Shown piece by piece: positions 23,329 to 36,422 of a stretch of 64,000 nt of DNA. Origin of the DNA: Delphinus delphis (taxonomy: Eukaryota; Chordata; Mammalia; Artiodactyla; Delphinidae). The notes beneath the pieces are model-generated. The model was not told where the DNA came from. It saw only the letters and a list, made by a program, of their open reading frames with translations, and ran no database searches. Every line of letters starts with the position of its first letter. Positions within the stretch are counted from its first letter, which is position 1. The DNA lies in assembly GCF_949987515.2 (NCBI RefSeq), contig NC_082684.1:17537701-17601700 (forward strand). Reading direction: 5' to 3'. Made by a program: the position numbers and the translations under genes.

Positions 23329-24170
23329 AGCTAAAGGCACCAGTAATAATCAGCATTGCAAGCAGAAAGAAACCACATCTGGATAATCTAAGAGAATTAT
23401 TACAAAGACCATGTAGCTGATAGGTACTCTGGGAGCTTTGTAGACCAGGCTTGAAAGCTCCAGGTTAGAGGAATTTTTAATCATGTAGTAGAACTTGTCC
23501 ATAAAAACTTGTCCACTGTTGCTATTGTAAGGCACCAGGCACCACAGCCTGTCCCACCAATTCTATCACCCACCAACACTGCCCCTGGAACTGCAATTGG
23601 AAACAGACAGTGCTGGAAACAGGATATAGGGGATATTGCTCCTACTGTCCTCACCAAAATGGATTGCCCACAGTCCCTGCTCTTTCACATAACTAGTTTC
23701 TGCTGGATTTGCATGATTAGTGGAGCCTTGCTCATATTTCTGTGTCTTCCCTATAAGGGATGCCAAGAAAATGGTAAATACTATATTTGTTAGCTATTGT
23801 TGTTATTGTGGTTCATATTATCCCAGCTATCAGGCACAATAAAGTGATTTGGTACCTTAGTAAGACCACAGGCAAGCCAACAATTTAATAGAACAGAGGC
23901 CATTAAGAGTAAGCAAAAGCAATCTGGTAGAGAAAGGAAAATGGATTAAATGTGTAGAAAGAAACACAGGTGCCATGAGCAATTATCCCCCAAGAGAGGG
24001 CTGCTTGATGAGATTTTAGTTCCCTTTCTAGTTGTCACAAAGCCTACCTGAATTAGGGTTTCTGTTGGATTTCCATGAGACTCTCACTAATTTTCTAGGT
24101 AGACACATTTTTATATAAACTCATGTGAAGAGGATATATTTACAACCTGACGAATTCTAGCTGGAAAGTC
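23329..24170. other. No recognised feature
   Basis: Unique-looking. A 94-codon open frame (23509-23793) overlaps a minus-strand frame of 66 codons; neither shows a known domain. Confidence 0.4.
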
Positions 24171-24179
24171 TTCTCTGCT

Positions 24180-24420
24180 TCTCCGCACCCACTCCTCATA
24201 TTATTTAGTAATCTTACGGTTACAAGTAACAGAAACACACCTCAAACTAACTTAAAAGGGATTTTAGGTGTCTCATGATACCCAAATATAGGAATGATAT
24301 GATCCTTAAGAAAGGATTCATTACGATTTTGTGTACCTGTTACTAGTCTTGGCTTCTCCCTATACTTCTTTTTAATTGGTTTGCTCAGTACAGACAGACT
24401 TTAAACAAAAACAAACAAAC
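24180..24420. repeat. Possible dispersed mammalian repeat
   Basis: GGTTACAAGTAACAGAAACA followed by CCTCAAACTAACTTAAAAGG resembles a repeat phrase (AACTCAAACTGGCTTA) seen also at about 57697-57712. Family not named with confidence. Confidence 0.35.
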
Positions 24421-24432
24421 AAACAAAAAAAC
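24403..24432. repeat. (CAAA)n simple repeat
   Basis: AAACAAAC units. Confidence 0.9.
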
Positions 24433-26490
24433 ATGTGGAAATCATAACAAATGACCCTCTGGGCTTTAACTTTCACATTTTTAGCCACAGAAAAAAAAAA
24501 GATAAGTATGTTTAATGCATCCGAAGTCCAAAATCTTGGTGAAATAACTCACTGACCTAACTTGTAAGGTCTGTCTCAGGTCAAGGAGGAAGCTATTATC
24601 TGTAGCCTAAATTGGGTACTTTTTCTTACATATGCATATAAAGGCACATAATATAGCTTATACTTCTAGGAATACATAATATAATAGCAAAGTTATATGT
24701 AGTCATGACACAATGGTAAGTGTTGTAATAAAGTGATATGCTGATGCATTGCTTAGCACATCCAGTAAGAAACAGGAGATTCAGATTTCTTCTTTAACTG
24801 GGTACCATACTCTTCTTAGAAGTCATGTAAGGTACAAATAAAGCAGGTATCTCTTTGTAATTAATATGAGGATATTTAACTTGAGATTTATAAGGCAAAC
24901 ACATACATGTAATTTGAGAACAGTTGATTCCACAATATAGAATGACCACCCGGTAGCCTATTGCCATTCATTTAACTAAAATATAATGATATAATTATAT
25001 TCAGAAGGACTCAGAAAAGAACTTTTTATTCTCTTTCTCCAAGAATGTGTAAAAACCGTAATCCAAATGTCACTGAAAGAATGGTCTCTGGGCTGATATT
25101 TTTCCAGGTTTATTTTGAGTTGTCTAGCATTTTTGTTCCTTATCTGCACAGCTGTGTGTACTGACTTTTTCATGGTATTGAAAGGGACATTCATTCTTTC
25201 ATAATTTGGCAAATGGAACATGTTTAGGATTAGAGTCAAATGCAACAAGAGATTCTGCATTGGGAAAGCAGTTTTGGCAAACTTGTATTCTCTGCATGAC
25301 ATTAAGTATCCATTCTGGCAACAGCAACTCACGGGGTTCTCTGTTTAACCATTCCATGGCTACATGAAGCTTTAGAGAAAGAAGAAGGGAGCCACTGATA
25401 CAATAGTCTGGGTGGGTGTCTCAGAAGAGATGGAACCATTCTTGAAAGAAAATTCAGACTTACATCGTTATATATAAGCAGTTACTGAAATAGATGCCAA
25501 TTTCTTAGCCAGTGCTACACTCTTTCAACAATTAACTGAATTAACAATTAGCTGAACTAGTTGGCACTGATCTGTACTTAGGGGCAATAACAATCTATCA
25601 AAATCTTGAATTATGTAGTAACTTTTCTGAGGTATAGGAAAACCCTTCATTATAGTTCTTAACTTGGCTTTTGATCAAGGTTTTAATTCAAATTCTGTAG
25701 ATCACCTTTGATCTAGCAATTTTACAATGTAATTTTTTTCTAATAAATTCCCAGAGAAACATAGCTCATTTAGATGGACAGGAGAAGGGGCAGAAGAAAT
25801 AGAAGAAACTAAGTGGGTTGCATAGGTTAAGCAGAGTAGGAAGAGAAACAGATGTACAAAGTGATATCTGACTTAGAAGGTTACAGAGCCTTTGAGACTC
25901 TCTTGGAATTATGAGAACTCAGCATAGCAGTTCAGAAAGCTGACATTTGAGTGTTTGGTGCTTTGTCTCCTAATTTTTCTAGAGTGCAAAAAGTTAGAAT
26001 TATATTACAACTCTATATAGGAAACAGGAGTTCTTCTTGGAAGACTTTGCTGTTTTGACATAGATAAACCATTGCCCGATAAGAAAGAGGCTGTTTCTTT
26101 TGTTCAACATATGTCTGTTTGTACACGGTATCTCAAGTTCTCTGATGAAGCAGAGGCTAAAATTGGGTGATACGATCAACGATCCAACCAATGTTGAATC
26201 CAAAACGCAAATAAAGCAAAATGACCCTCTTTCACAAAATGATAAGACAGGGAGTTCCCTTATAAAAATTTTGTATGGGAATGGAGACTTAACTAATCCT
26301 ATGCTTCCATTCACTCCCTTTCTTTATACATCAACAGAAACAGAAGACCATCCAGGACAAAGCAAAAACATATGAAACAATACCTTGTAATTAATATAAG
26401 GATTTTTTATATATAGACAAATGTGTGATGACATTATACAAAGACTATTTCTAATTGTCTGACACAAAATCCTATTTTGTTACAAATCTT
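24433..26490. other. No recognised gene
   Basis: AT-rich. Two longer frames are present, 24976-25332 (minus, 118 codons) and 26000-26375 (open on both strands). No domain, signal peptide or splice framing was recognised, so they are treated as chance frames. Confidence 0.4.
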
Positions 26491-26504
26491 AGAATAACAA
26501 AATC

Positions 26505-26859
26505 AGACTTCCCTGGTGGTGCAGTGGTTAAGAATCTACCTACCAATGCAGGGGACAAGGGTTAGATCCCTGGTCCAGGAGGATCCCACATGCCGTGGAG
26601 CAACTAAGCCCATGCGCCACAACTACTGAGACTGTGCTCTAGAGCCTGTGAGCCACAACTACTGAGCCTGTGTGCCACAACTACTGAAGCCTGTGCACCT
26701 AGAGCCTGTGCTCCACAACAAGAGAAGCCACCGCAATGAGAATCCTGAGTATCACAATGAAGAGTAGCCCCCACTCACCACAACTAGAGAAAGCCTGTGT
26801 GAAGCAATGAAGACCCAATGCAGCAAAACATAAAATAAATAAATTTATTTTTTTAAAAA
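26505..26859 (+). mobile_element. CHR-2-like SINE with target-site duplications
   Basis: Long-form tRNA-Glu-derived SINE. The head is GACTTCCCTGGTGGTGCAGT, then repeated CCACAACTACTGAG units and a tail AAATAAATAAATTTATTTTT. It is flanked by AGAATAACAAAAT (26491-26503) and AGAATATCAAAAT (26860-26872), a 13-bp duplication with one mismatch, which fixes its limits. Confidence 0.95.
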
Positions 26860-27279
26860 AGAATATCAAAATAGCTCAGCAATGAGATGCAAAGAATTTA
26901 GTCAGATCTCAGATCCTCATTGATCCATAAGAGGGTCTTTTTTTTTATTATTATTATTCTCACAGGTTGGAGAATTGGGCAAAATACTCTTTTCATCAAT
27001 ATACACATGGTTTATTGTTTATTTTGTTTCACTCAGTGTCTAGGCAAGGCCACCCATGAGATAAGACAGAATCAGAAAGTTATAAAAGTAGTGTAATCTG
27101 TGGATTCCTGGAAAAATAACTCACGACTATAATTTTTCAATTTATCCCCTCCATTACCCTGCTTGGTGCCTACTCCAAAGTAAGCATTTGTTTCTTGGAT
27201 TAAGAAAGTTATAACAGAGTCAAAAAGTTTAATACACACACTACAATTCAAATGATCAAGTTATTATCTATAAATATAA

Positions 27280-27283
<4 letters not shown>

Positions 27284-27323
<40 letters not shown>

Positions 27324-27341
27324 GTGTATATATATATATAC

Positions 27342-27391
<50 letters not shown>

Positions 27392-27406
27392 GTATATATA
27401 TATATA
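27284..27406. repeat. Compound (CA)n-(TA)n microsatellite
   Basis: (CA)n at 27284-27315 passes into (TA)n at 27316-27406 with two symmetrical CG interruptions (TATACGTATA near 27341 and 27391). Long alternating purine-pyrimidine tract. Confidence 0.97.
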
Positions 27407-27469
27407 GGGGTGGGGGGAATGGAAGACATACCATTTAAGGGTATATACTTGCAACTAGTAGATAAATAA

Positions 27470-27715
27470 GTTCTGGAGATCTAATATTCAGTACAGTGAT
27501 TACAGACAACAAAACTGTATCATAAACATTAAACCTCCTAAGAGACTAGATCTTAAACATTGCCACAACAAGAAGAAATGATAATTATGTGACACAATAG
27601 AGGTATTAGCTAACATTACACTAGCAATCATATTGCAATAGAGATGTATCAAATCAATGTGTTGTACACCTTAAACTTGCACATTGTTATATGTCTATTA
27701 TGTCTCAAAAGACAA
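27470..27715 (+). mobile_element. L1M 3'-end fragment
   Basis: Sense L1 3' UTR order: AAAACTGTATCATAAACATT, CTAAGAGACTAGATCTTAAA, AATGATAATTATGTGACA and GTTGTACACCTTAAACTTG ending in an A-rich tail. Confidence 0.75.
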
Positions 27716-29180
27716 AAAAATCCTGTAACTAAATTGGCTTATCTCCGAAGTTCTCATCCATAGGTTAATGGGGGCAAAGTAATAAAATGTACAATCTAAT
27801 TAAACTCTAACTTCTGTATGATAATTTAAATCTCCCCTATATATTACATCCAAAGTCTCTTATTTTAAAATATTCTGTTGCTCAGATAATAATAAAACAT
27901 CATTAAGTGCTCCCTGCCCCAATAATTCCTTTGCCATGTTAATACCTCACTGTTAATACTAAATAAATGCTTGGTGACTAAAGACATGAAAACAAAATTT
28001 TCTTTGAAATTTTTTCTGATGCTTAACCTATGGTAACTAACATTACCAGATAACATTTTAGATATTCAATAATGTTCACATCAATAAATAAATGAATGTT
28101 GTAGCATTTTAAAAATCTGAACATTAATAAGAGATTTTATATGCACACCTACAAAAGGCATACACACTGATGTCTTTATTAAATTTCTCCTTGGCAGAGA
28201 AAATCCTCTCAAAGATGAAGATGAAATCCTATGTGCTTTGTATAACCAGCATGATTGAAAGTTTCTGCCTAGTAGACTTTGTGCTTCACTCACTATCCTG
28301 ATTAAATAAAAAATAGAAAACTGAAATAAAATATGGCCCCTAAAACTGCAATACTTGGGAACTGTTCAGGAAATATGTAAATGTATCATTTGATTTCATT
28401 TCTCAGCCTTCAGCATAATGAGCATGGTTGTATTGCCTTGTCCATCTGGCCCCATTCTCATGGACTTCTTCCCGCACCATGGAGGCACTGGACTGTGTCT
28501 TATTGAGGAGAATTGTATTTTCAATACAGCTATAATCAGTTGTGATCCATCCTTGTATGAACAATGCTATAAAATTATATTATAACGCATGCTTTATTAA
28601 GCACAATAGCCATCATCAAGTGTAAATTCAAAACATTTTACATTATGAATTATTAGGCTTCCAGGTTGGGCCCACTTTAAAAAAGGCTTGTAAAGCTTGT
28701 AGTCTGATCCATATTAAACCGAATAATCCAGACTATTAGGAGTTGCAAATTTATTCTGGAAAATCAGGAAAACAATTTTGCTAGTGTCATTTCTAATATG
28801 CTTGGAATGTTGCCTGAATTAAAATGTATTGGGACTAGTCAGCCTCACAAATTTTGGCATTTGCCCTTTCTTCCTGGATTTTAGTGGCTCTAAACTGACA
28901 AACTAGTCTAAGAAAAATGTACATTTTGGGACAGGTAGAGGTGTTAGTAGCCATTGGCTTTCCCCACCTTTGCTTTGAAGATTGAAACAAAGTTGTGATA
29001 ACTTTTTTTTAAATTCTGGCTTCATAACCTTTATCCAGATGTACTGATGATAACTTTTCTAATGAACATTGATTTATTCTTTTGAATTGTCCACAGACTG
29101 AAATCTAACACAGTCATAGGGAGAGAATAAATAAGCAAATTATTTATCTTCCTATCTATAGACCTTTGAGAACTCATTTA
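27716..29180. other. Unique-looking region, candidate conserved non-coding segment
   Basis: Repeat-poor. The part at 28390-28990 has balanced composition and no recognised repeat. A 56-codon frame from ATG 28419 (ending at about 28587) follows a CATTTCTCAG acceptor-like site, but I recognise no protein. Confidence 0.35.
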
Positions 29181-29181
29181 C

Positions 29182-29385
29182 TTTTTTTTTTTTTTTCGGT
29201 ATGGGCCTCTCACTGTTGCGGCCTCTCCCGCTGTGGAGCACAGGCTCCGAACGCGCAGGCTCAGTTGCCATGGCTCACGGGCCCAGCCGCTCCGCGGCAG
29301 GTGGGATCTTCCTGGACCGGGGCACGAACCCCTGTCCTCTGCATCGGCAGGCGGACTCTCAACCACTGCGCCACCAGGGAAGCCC
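29182..29385 (-). mobile_element. CHR-1-like SINE, relatively young
   Basis: Complete minus-strand copy: T-run (29182-29196), CGGTATGGGCCTCTCACTGT through CCACCAGGGAAGCCC. It keeps many CpGs (CCGCTCCGCGGCAGG), which suggests a later insertion than the copy at 2263. Confidence 0.96.
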
Positions 29386-30535
29386 TACCTTCATATTTTT
29401 AACTACCTCAATTCATAGAAACATTTCATGTCTAATCTCAGCTGACATCTCTCTCCTGACCACCTGGCCTGAAGAAACAACTCCCTAATAAAATGTTCAC
29501 TTTGATAATCCCTTCAAAATGGAACTTATCGTCTTTCTCCAAATGTTCAGACAATTCAGTGTGCATAGAAAACAAGGTCTTTGTTCAGTTGACATTCAGA
29601 GGGCCCCAGAGCCGAATAGGATGAGGTCAGGTGAGAGGGGATAATGGGAGATGGCCCGGAGGTATGGCAGATCACTGAGAAAGCTTGTAATATGAGCCTG
29701 AGTGGTGGCATATACTGGGGTTTCTATTTCTGTTTTATCCTTGTGCCTTGACCTGCCTGGACACCAGCTTCTATCCAACACACTGAATCTGGTTTACTAT
29801 GCCTACTAATGGGTACCTTAATCTATCCCAAATATTGAATCTGGTCTTTAGGGTCTTCAGTTTGTCCTTTATCAGGAGTATCACTCTGCCACATGGCACC
29901 ACTGATAACATCTGAGCTCAGTTATATAATGAGTGTCTTAAGGAAAAAGTTCATCCCATCTAACCCCTGAAAATGAACTGGATGTTGTGGCCCTGTATGC
30001 AATTCCTACTTTCTTCCTTTTATGTCCAGGTGTCAAAACAATGAATAATGGGTAGTAGCCATGTTTCTATGAGCATCAGCCACTTGATTTCTGAAAGCAT
30101 TCTTCTCTTGGATAATATTATTTAAAAGTGTCTAGTTTATATTCATCTTGAACCCAAGTACCATTCTCAGAGGGAAAACCAAATAGTATCCTTTACCTGA
30201 ATACTCAGCATGCCTTGCTGTTCCTCCTCTCAACACCACTGCTGATCTGATCCCTTAAATCCAAGGGAAGGAAGGAGAACATCAATCAGGTCAATCAAAA
30301 GGGTCAATCTCAGAAGAAAGATAAGAATGCTTAAGTGGATTCTGAGAATAGAACCTTGTTGTCTTCCTGAAGTACTTCTGCTTTGGAGAGACAGATGTTA
30401 GAGAAAGCCATAGACCCATCCCATAATTAGAGAGGAAACAGTTAACGGCATTATCTCAGAAGAAACCGGTCTTCTACTTTGAGATTTGTATTCTTTCTAA
30501 AACCCTCCAAACCATGCCCAACACCACCTCTCACT
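29386..30535. other. No recognised feature
   Basis: Unique-looking. Short frames only. Confidence 0.45.
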
Positions 30536-30539
30536 AGCC

Positions 30540-31105
30540 ACAAGATTTTTTTTTTAAAAAGTAGAAATCAAATTATGTCACCTCAGCTTAAAATGTTTTA
30601 CTCGTTCTTCACCCTCCTCAGGATAAATCCAGTGATGTATCTTGGTGTATAAACATTCTGTGCTTTGTCAGCTACCACTATTCCAACCCAGCCTTCACAC
30701 TCAGTACTCCCAATTCACACACTCCTTTTGCATTTTTAACCCAGACTATGCGTAGTAGTTTGAAAATGTAATACAGATTTGTAATCCGTATTTGTATCTT
30801 TTCTCACATGGTGCTCTTTCTCCAGAACACAATTCCTCTGATTTTCTTATGGCAACTTCATCTTTCTAAAACACTGTCTCATCTAGGAAGCCTCACTAGA
30901 ATTGTCATAGGCTGGGGAAGAAGTTTATTCAACATTTCTCATAGCACTCTTTCATTCCCCCATCATAGTACTTATTATGTTTTACTGTACACTCTTTTGC
31001 ATGTTTGTATTTCATTAGAGTGTGAGTAGAGAATGTGTTTCCTACATCTTTCTGTCTCAAGGCGTAGCACACTTAGGATGTAGTAAACTGGGTTGAATGA
31101 ATTGG
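30540..31105 (+). mobile_element. L2 LINE 3' part
   Basis: Follows L2 order on the plus strand: ATTATGTCACCTCAGCTTAA, CTTCACCCTCCTCAGGATAA, a CTCTTTCTCCAGAACAC-like segment, GAAGCCTCACTAGAATTG, CATAGTACTTATTATG, TTAGAGTGTGAGTAGAG and the end TTGAATGAATTG. Confidence 0.8.
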
Positions 31106-33265
31106 TGTCTATTAATGCCCAGATATCCACAACAGTTCTCCCATCTCTAAATTGTACATAGGAAAGAGGCCCAGGCTGTCTGGTAAGAACCTAGGCTCCT
31201 GGCCTAATTTAGATACCATCTTTATTCTTTCTTCATTTTTTTATGCTCTTCTTTTCCTATGTAAATTTTAGTGGGTAGGGGCTACATTTACACAAATGTC
31301 AAATGCAATTTTTTTTTAATGACCTTACCATCCAGTATAGAACTTGGAATGCAATAACCAGCAAATAATTCAACAAATCATGACTGAGCAACATGCAGGC
31401 ACTAAAAACCATGTTAATGATGGAGAAAGTTAGAAGAAGAAGAAGAAAATAGGGAAGTTGATATCTAAGATACTGATATTCCTGATGCCTTTTCTCTTGC
31501 AATAGATTTTCTCATCTTTGACTGTCCACCACTAATATTTTTTCCCAAATATTCTTCTTTCCTCGTCCACCCTCCTCATATAAACAGAATTACAATTGCC
31601 ATTCCATAAAAGTGGCAAATGATCAATACATTGAAAATAAGGTGGTTGAGAAAAAGAATAGCCCTTCTCATAGCAAGTGAAAATGTTATTAATTTTAAGT
31701 ACTTTTTGTGAGTTGATGGTGGATAATTCTAAGATCTGCATGTTCTTTCCACTTGTTATAAAATGTGTGTATTTCCAAAATTCAACCTAGGAGGCCCTGA
31801 GTCATTTTTAACTCTGAAGCAGAGATTTTTGTTTGGTTTGGGTTTTTTGTTAAAATAGAGAATGAAATAATAATTTTGGCCCCATAGGATCACTTGAACA
31901 AACCACCCCAGTTGGCAGATAACTTGATTTTAACACATCTGCATTTTAATATTCAGATCTGTGCTCTAACCAGGAAAAAGTATTTTTCTTTAAGTATACA
32001 TTCACAAAATTATTTGATGAAATGAGCATATTGTTTCTGGTATCCTAATTTCCATGATGGTTCATAAAACCTATCTCTTATTGGCTTTGCCATATGCCAT
32101 GACAAATGTGTGTTGGTTTACCTGGGTAAGTATAAGGACATGTGAATCTGATAATATGAGATACCACTGTCTTTAAAACATGAGAAATTTCAAAGATAGT
32201 AAAAAAACATGCCAAGCTTAAATCTCAAATGGAAGAATCCTGAGAAGATTCAAATATTTTCATGAACTGATGGAAAACATTCTCTGTCTGTATTTTTGCT
32301 GCTCTCCTATAACTAGTTTCAAACCTAAATAAGTATCCATTTATCTTCAGATAAAAACAGAATGAAAAAAGAAAATCAACAGATAACCCTAAACTTCACT
32401 GTAGTCAGTATTTCAACTTTCTTCTAAGAACAATCTCTCACTCTAAGGCAGATAAAAAGAAAGAAAGGGAACAGTTTATAATATAGCCTAAAATAAAGTA
32501 GACTCAACATATATATAAAGGTTACTCCATGATCCAAGACACTTTATATGCATAAAAGAGTCATTGGTAGGAGATTCTTCAATTTTCAAATAACACATTA
32601 GCCTCATTCATTCATTTATTTATTCTTTAAAATTTATATACATTGACTGTGTTTGTGTATGTGTGTTTATTAGCCAAAGGATGATAGAAAAATTCAATAT
32701 TCTTTCAGTCAGCAATTAAAACCTTCACTTTATTTTTTAGAATATAATAACAGAATATTCAAATATAGTAGAGGTTTTATAAATCATCCTCCTTTTTGTA
32801 CATGACTCAATTATAGTCCAGGAATATGAATTTTTGTATGCAAGATTATACATCTATTTAGCATTTGACATGGGTCAAAATTCAGGCTACATGACTTGCA
32901 AGCCAGTATGTCACTATATTACCTTGCTTTTAAATTAATAAGAACTACAACAGGCAAACGGTCTCCCGTTTATACATACAGTGCTCATTAAGTCATTTAC
33001 TGAAGACTACGCATATTAGTAGCAGGTAGACAGCTATACGTATATAAGAAAGAATGGCTAACCAGTAAAGAAGCAGTCCTGGTGAACTTCAAACACTTAC
33101 AAAACTTCCAAAGTTGTCTAATCAAAACTTTTTCAACATATATACCATCCCTCACATCTAGATTTCTATCTGCTTATTCTCTGGTTCAATAACACTATTT
33201 CTCATCCCTCATATTATGTCCATGAAGTCAAATTGATTCAATAATAACTGGAGCATATATTAGAA
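31106..33265. other. No recognised gene
   Basis: AT-rich sequence. A short AGA-rich tract is at 31432-31447. No repeat or exon was recognised. Confidence 0.45.
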
Positions 33266-33269
33266 TCAT

Positions 33270-33435
33270 GGACAAAAAATAGCACCATAATATTTTTAAC
33301 AAAATCTTTTTTGAAGCATAGCATACATACCAAAAAGTGCAGAAATCATAAGCATATAGACTTTTACTAATTTTCACAAAGCAAACACGTTCATGTAAAT
33401 AGCACCCTGATCGAGATACGGTCATATTTTTACAC
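33270..33435 (-). mobile_element. Probable L1M 3' UTR fragment
   Basis: CAAAAAGTGCAGAAATCATA, then ACTAATTTTCACAAAGCAAA and GTAAATAGCACCCTGATCGA match a known mammalian LINE 3' UTR phrase. Subfamily uncertain. Confidence 0.5.
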
Positions 33436-36174
33436 CTGTAAACATATTCTATTAATATTTAACTTTGTAAGTTGAACTGCATTTCGTGATCATATCAGAG
33501 TGTTCTTGAAGAGAATTGACAAAGCTCTAAATTGTTTGAATAATCAAGCCTGCATTCAGCTTCTGATTACTAACTATATCATTCAAAACTTTCATTTTGA
33601 GGCTGAACAACAACCAAAAAATGGATTAAAATCCATTATGAACCTACTTTTTTCACATTTCCACTTCTTCCTTCAATAAATAATTATATTAGGTAATCAC
33701 AATCCTATCAAGTTCCTATCCAGAAATATTTATTTAGAGCCTGGATATACGTGGTGCTGTGCTAGTAACTATAATTTTATAGTACACATTTAACTCTTGA
33801 CCTCCTTATTATAATTTCTTAACTCTGCAGACCTCAGATAATCAAAATATTGGATATTATCTGGAAGTTATTAATTAGACACTGATTTCCTTTTCAGAAG
33901 AGTCATCACCAAAAATTTTACTGTGTCTAGTTTTCAATTAAATTTATTTCAGTAAGTTCATGTCTCTCTGCCTTCTGAAATACCTTAAGATTTGCTATTA
34001 ATAACAAGTTGATTAATTCCCTACCCATGCTAGAGAAAAGGTCTTCCTCTGTACCACTCATCTCTTCTACCCATGAAGTAGAAGTAAAGTTTTATGATAT
34101 TCGGATCATCTCCATGTTTCAGAAGGTATCGCTGGATTATGACAATTAATGTCACAGGGCACACATGTAGAGGAACTATACTGAAGCTGCATGCATACAC
34201 CTCCAGAACATCCTGCTTAAATAACAAGTTTTACTTAAAGAGATAGCTAAGCTGATCGCCCTCACAAAAGGGAAATTTCCCTCTTATCAGTATTGTCAGT
34301 TTTTTGCAGTGCATTTATTTATTCATACATCTGTCATATATATGTCTGGATTATAGGGGTGTCTTAATTAAGGTTTAATGAACCATGATACTACCATGCT
34401 GCCTTGCAGAGAAAGTGAGTCTTGCTTACCCTCTTCCTCAATGATAACTCCAAGTAAGAGTACCAAGATACTCATGGCTTTCATGATCTACATGTTGAAT
34501 GATACTGCTCACCCAAATTGTAACTGTATTTCTCCCAGGTTTTTATTCTATGCTATGCACTCTCATATTGATTATTTTCTTTCCCCATTACAAAATCTTG
34601 GAGATGAAGGATAAGGTGTATTTGAAGTATCTGATGTAAATATCACTCTAATTGAGTGTGCCAGCTGTTTCCCAGTCCTAGGACTTTGCAGATGTGGAAA
34701 TATTTCCCTGGAAACCAATTAGCCCCTTTAACTCAAAAGCCTAAAACTTTTTCTGACACCATTCTTAGGCTCCCAAAGAACTGTGAATGTCTGTATACAT
34801 TTTAAGCATTATTTCAATTAAGAAAAAAATTAGAAATATTTAGACACAACCACGTCACATTGATGGCAGGAAGAGTATCCTGTGTTTAATACATTGTCAT
34901 CTGTTTTTAATACACTTATTCAGCTCTCAACCTATACAAGAGGACTCCTTTATCTGAATCAATCTCTCTCCTTCCATAGACTGATCTCAATACTTTTCTA
35001 CTTTATGTCTGTTTATGTGTGTCAATCCCCCTTCACTAGATTGAAAGCTCTCTAGTGATAGAGATTTCAGCCAATTCATGTAGAAATCCCCTTCTCTATG
35101 ATGCCCATCTATAATTAAAGGTGTTCACTCAATTAACACTGCATCTATATTCTTTCACCTTTACACTTTCTTTCAGGTCGAGTGGGCAGATATATATCTT
35201 CTACTGAAAATGATGACTATAGAGTAAGAATGGTTCCAGAGGAAATGAAAGTTATAGAAAATAATATTTTATTTCCAGAACTTCATGGAAAGTGTGAGAT
35301 AATACTGAATATTTTTAAATTATCAAATGGATTAAATTTTGTTTGACACTAAGATGGTAAGACATTATTAATACTAGTGTTTTAATTTACCTTATTAAGT
35401 AATCGATTTTTAAAGGGTTAAGATTGAAAGCTATGTATCAATCTCAGTATCTCATTAGGGGGCAGTCTAAAGGAAAATAGGATTAAAGGATCACCATACA
35501 TTATCTAAAATTCAAACTTTAAGTCACAATGGTAAGCAAGGTTAGTGGTCAATGCCAAGAATATAACAATGTTTGTTAATGGCATTCAGCACCTCTGATG
35601 CATTTATATTCTTCAAAAGAAGATGAATGAGTGATGCAGAAACAAACAAACAAACAAAAACTATCCACAGAGTCACTGTGAAAATTATTACTACTGGCAA
35701 TATAAAGTCAGGTCACTGTGTAAAAGAGTATATCAATTTTAAAACTAAAATTGGCCTTATTTTGTATGGAATGCACAACAAATATCCAGGAACTGATATG
35801 AGTAAATGAAAGGTCAGGAAGCACTAAGCCATTGCAACCAAATCTCCTCCACTGTAATTTTCAGGACTTCTTCACTATTTCCAAAGTGACTTTATAGTGT
35901 TGTCTTTTATCGCCAAAACGTATGTTTCTGTCTTGCTAGGAAAAAAAAAAATAGTATGTTAAGCCCATTTATTAAATGACTTTCACTTTAAAACTAATGA
36001 TATGTCACTTTCAGAAAAACTATAATAACAAATTATTATATAATTAGAGGTTAGGAGGTATGAAATCAGGTACCTTTGTTGCTTTCTTGATGAAGTGATT
36101 ATACATAGGCTGTAAAAAAAGCAAATCAAAATTACAAAATATTTATAGTGCATAGAATGTTTTATAAGTGTATT
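33436..36174. other. No recognised gene; possible L2 trace
   Basis: AT-rich. At 34950-35150 a CTAGATTGAAAGCTCTCTAG phrase resembles a decayed L2 3' part. A (CAAA)n tract is at 35640-35660. Confidence 0.35.
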
Positions 36175-36190
36175 AAAAAGCAGCACAGTG

Positions 36191-36407
36191 GGGCTTCCCT
36201 GGTGGCGCAGTGGTTGAGAGTCCGCCTGCCGATGCAGGGGACACGGATTCGTGCCCCGGTTTGGGAGGATCCCACATGCCGCGGAGCGGCTGGGGCCGTG
36301 AGCCATGGCCGCTGAGCCTGCGCATCCGGAGCCTGTGCTCCGCAGCGGGAGAGGCCACAACAGTGAGAGGCCAGCAAACCACAAAATGAATAAATAAATA
36401 AATAAAT
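36191..36407 (+). mobile_element. CHR-1-like SINE with clear target-site duplications
   Basis: Complete copy from GGGCTTCCCTGGTGGCGCAG to an (AAAT)n tail. It is flanked by AAAAAGCAGCACAGTG (36175-36190) and AAAAACAGCACAGTG (36408-36422), target duplications that differ by one base. The tail is AATAAATAAAT rather than pure A. Confidence 0.97.
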
Positions 36408-36422
36408 AAAAACAGCACAGTG

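Noticed and set aside
24976..25332. 118-codon minus-strand frame
   Set aside because: No known domain, no splice context and no repeat match; length is within chance for this window size.
27240..27454. 68-codon frame rich in Tyr/Ile and Cys/Val
   Set aside because: Direct translation of the CA/TA microsatellite.
36191..36260. tRNA-like head with A and B boxes
   Set aside because: Part of a SINE derived from tRNA-Glu; it does not fold as a functional tRNA and has the SINE body downstream.
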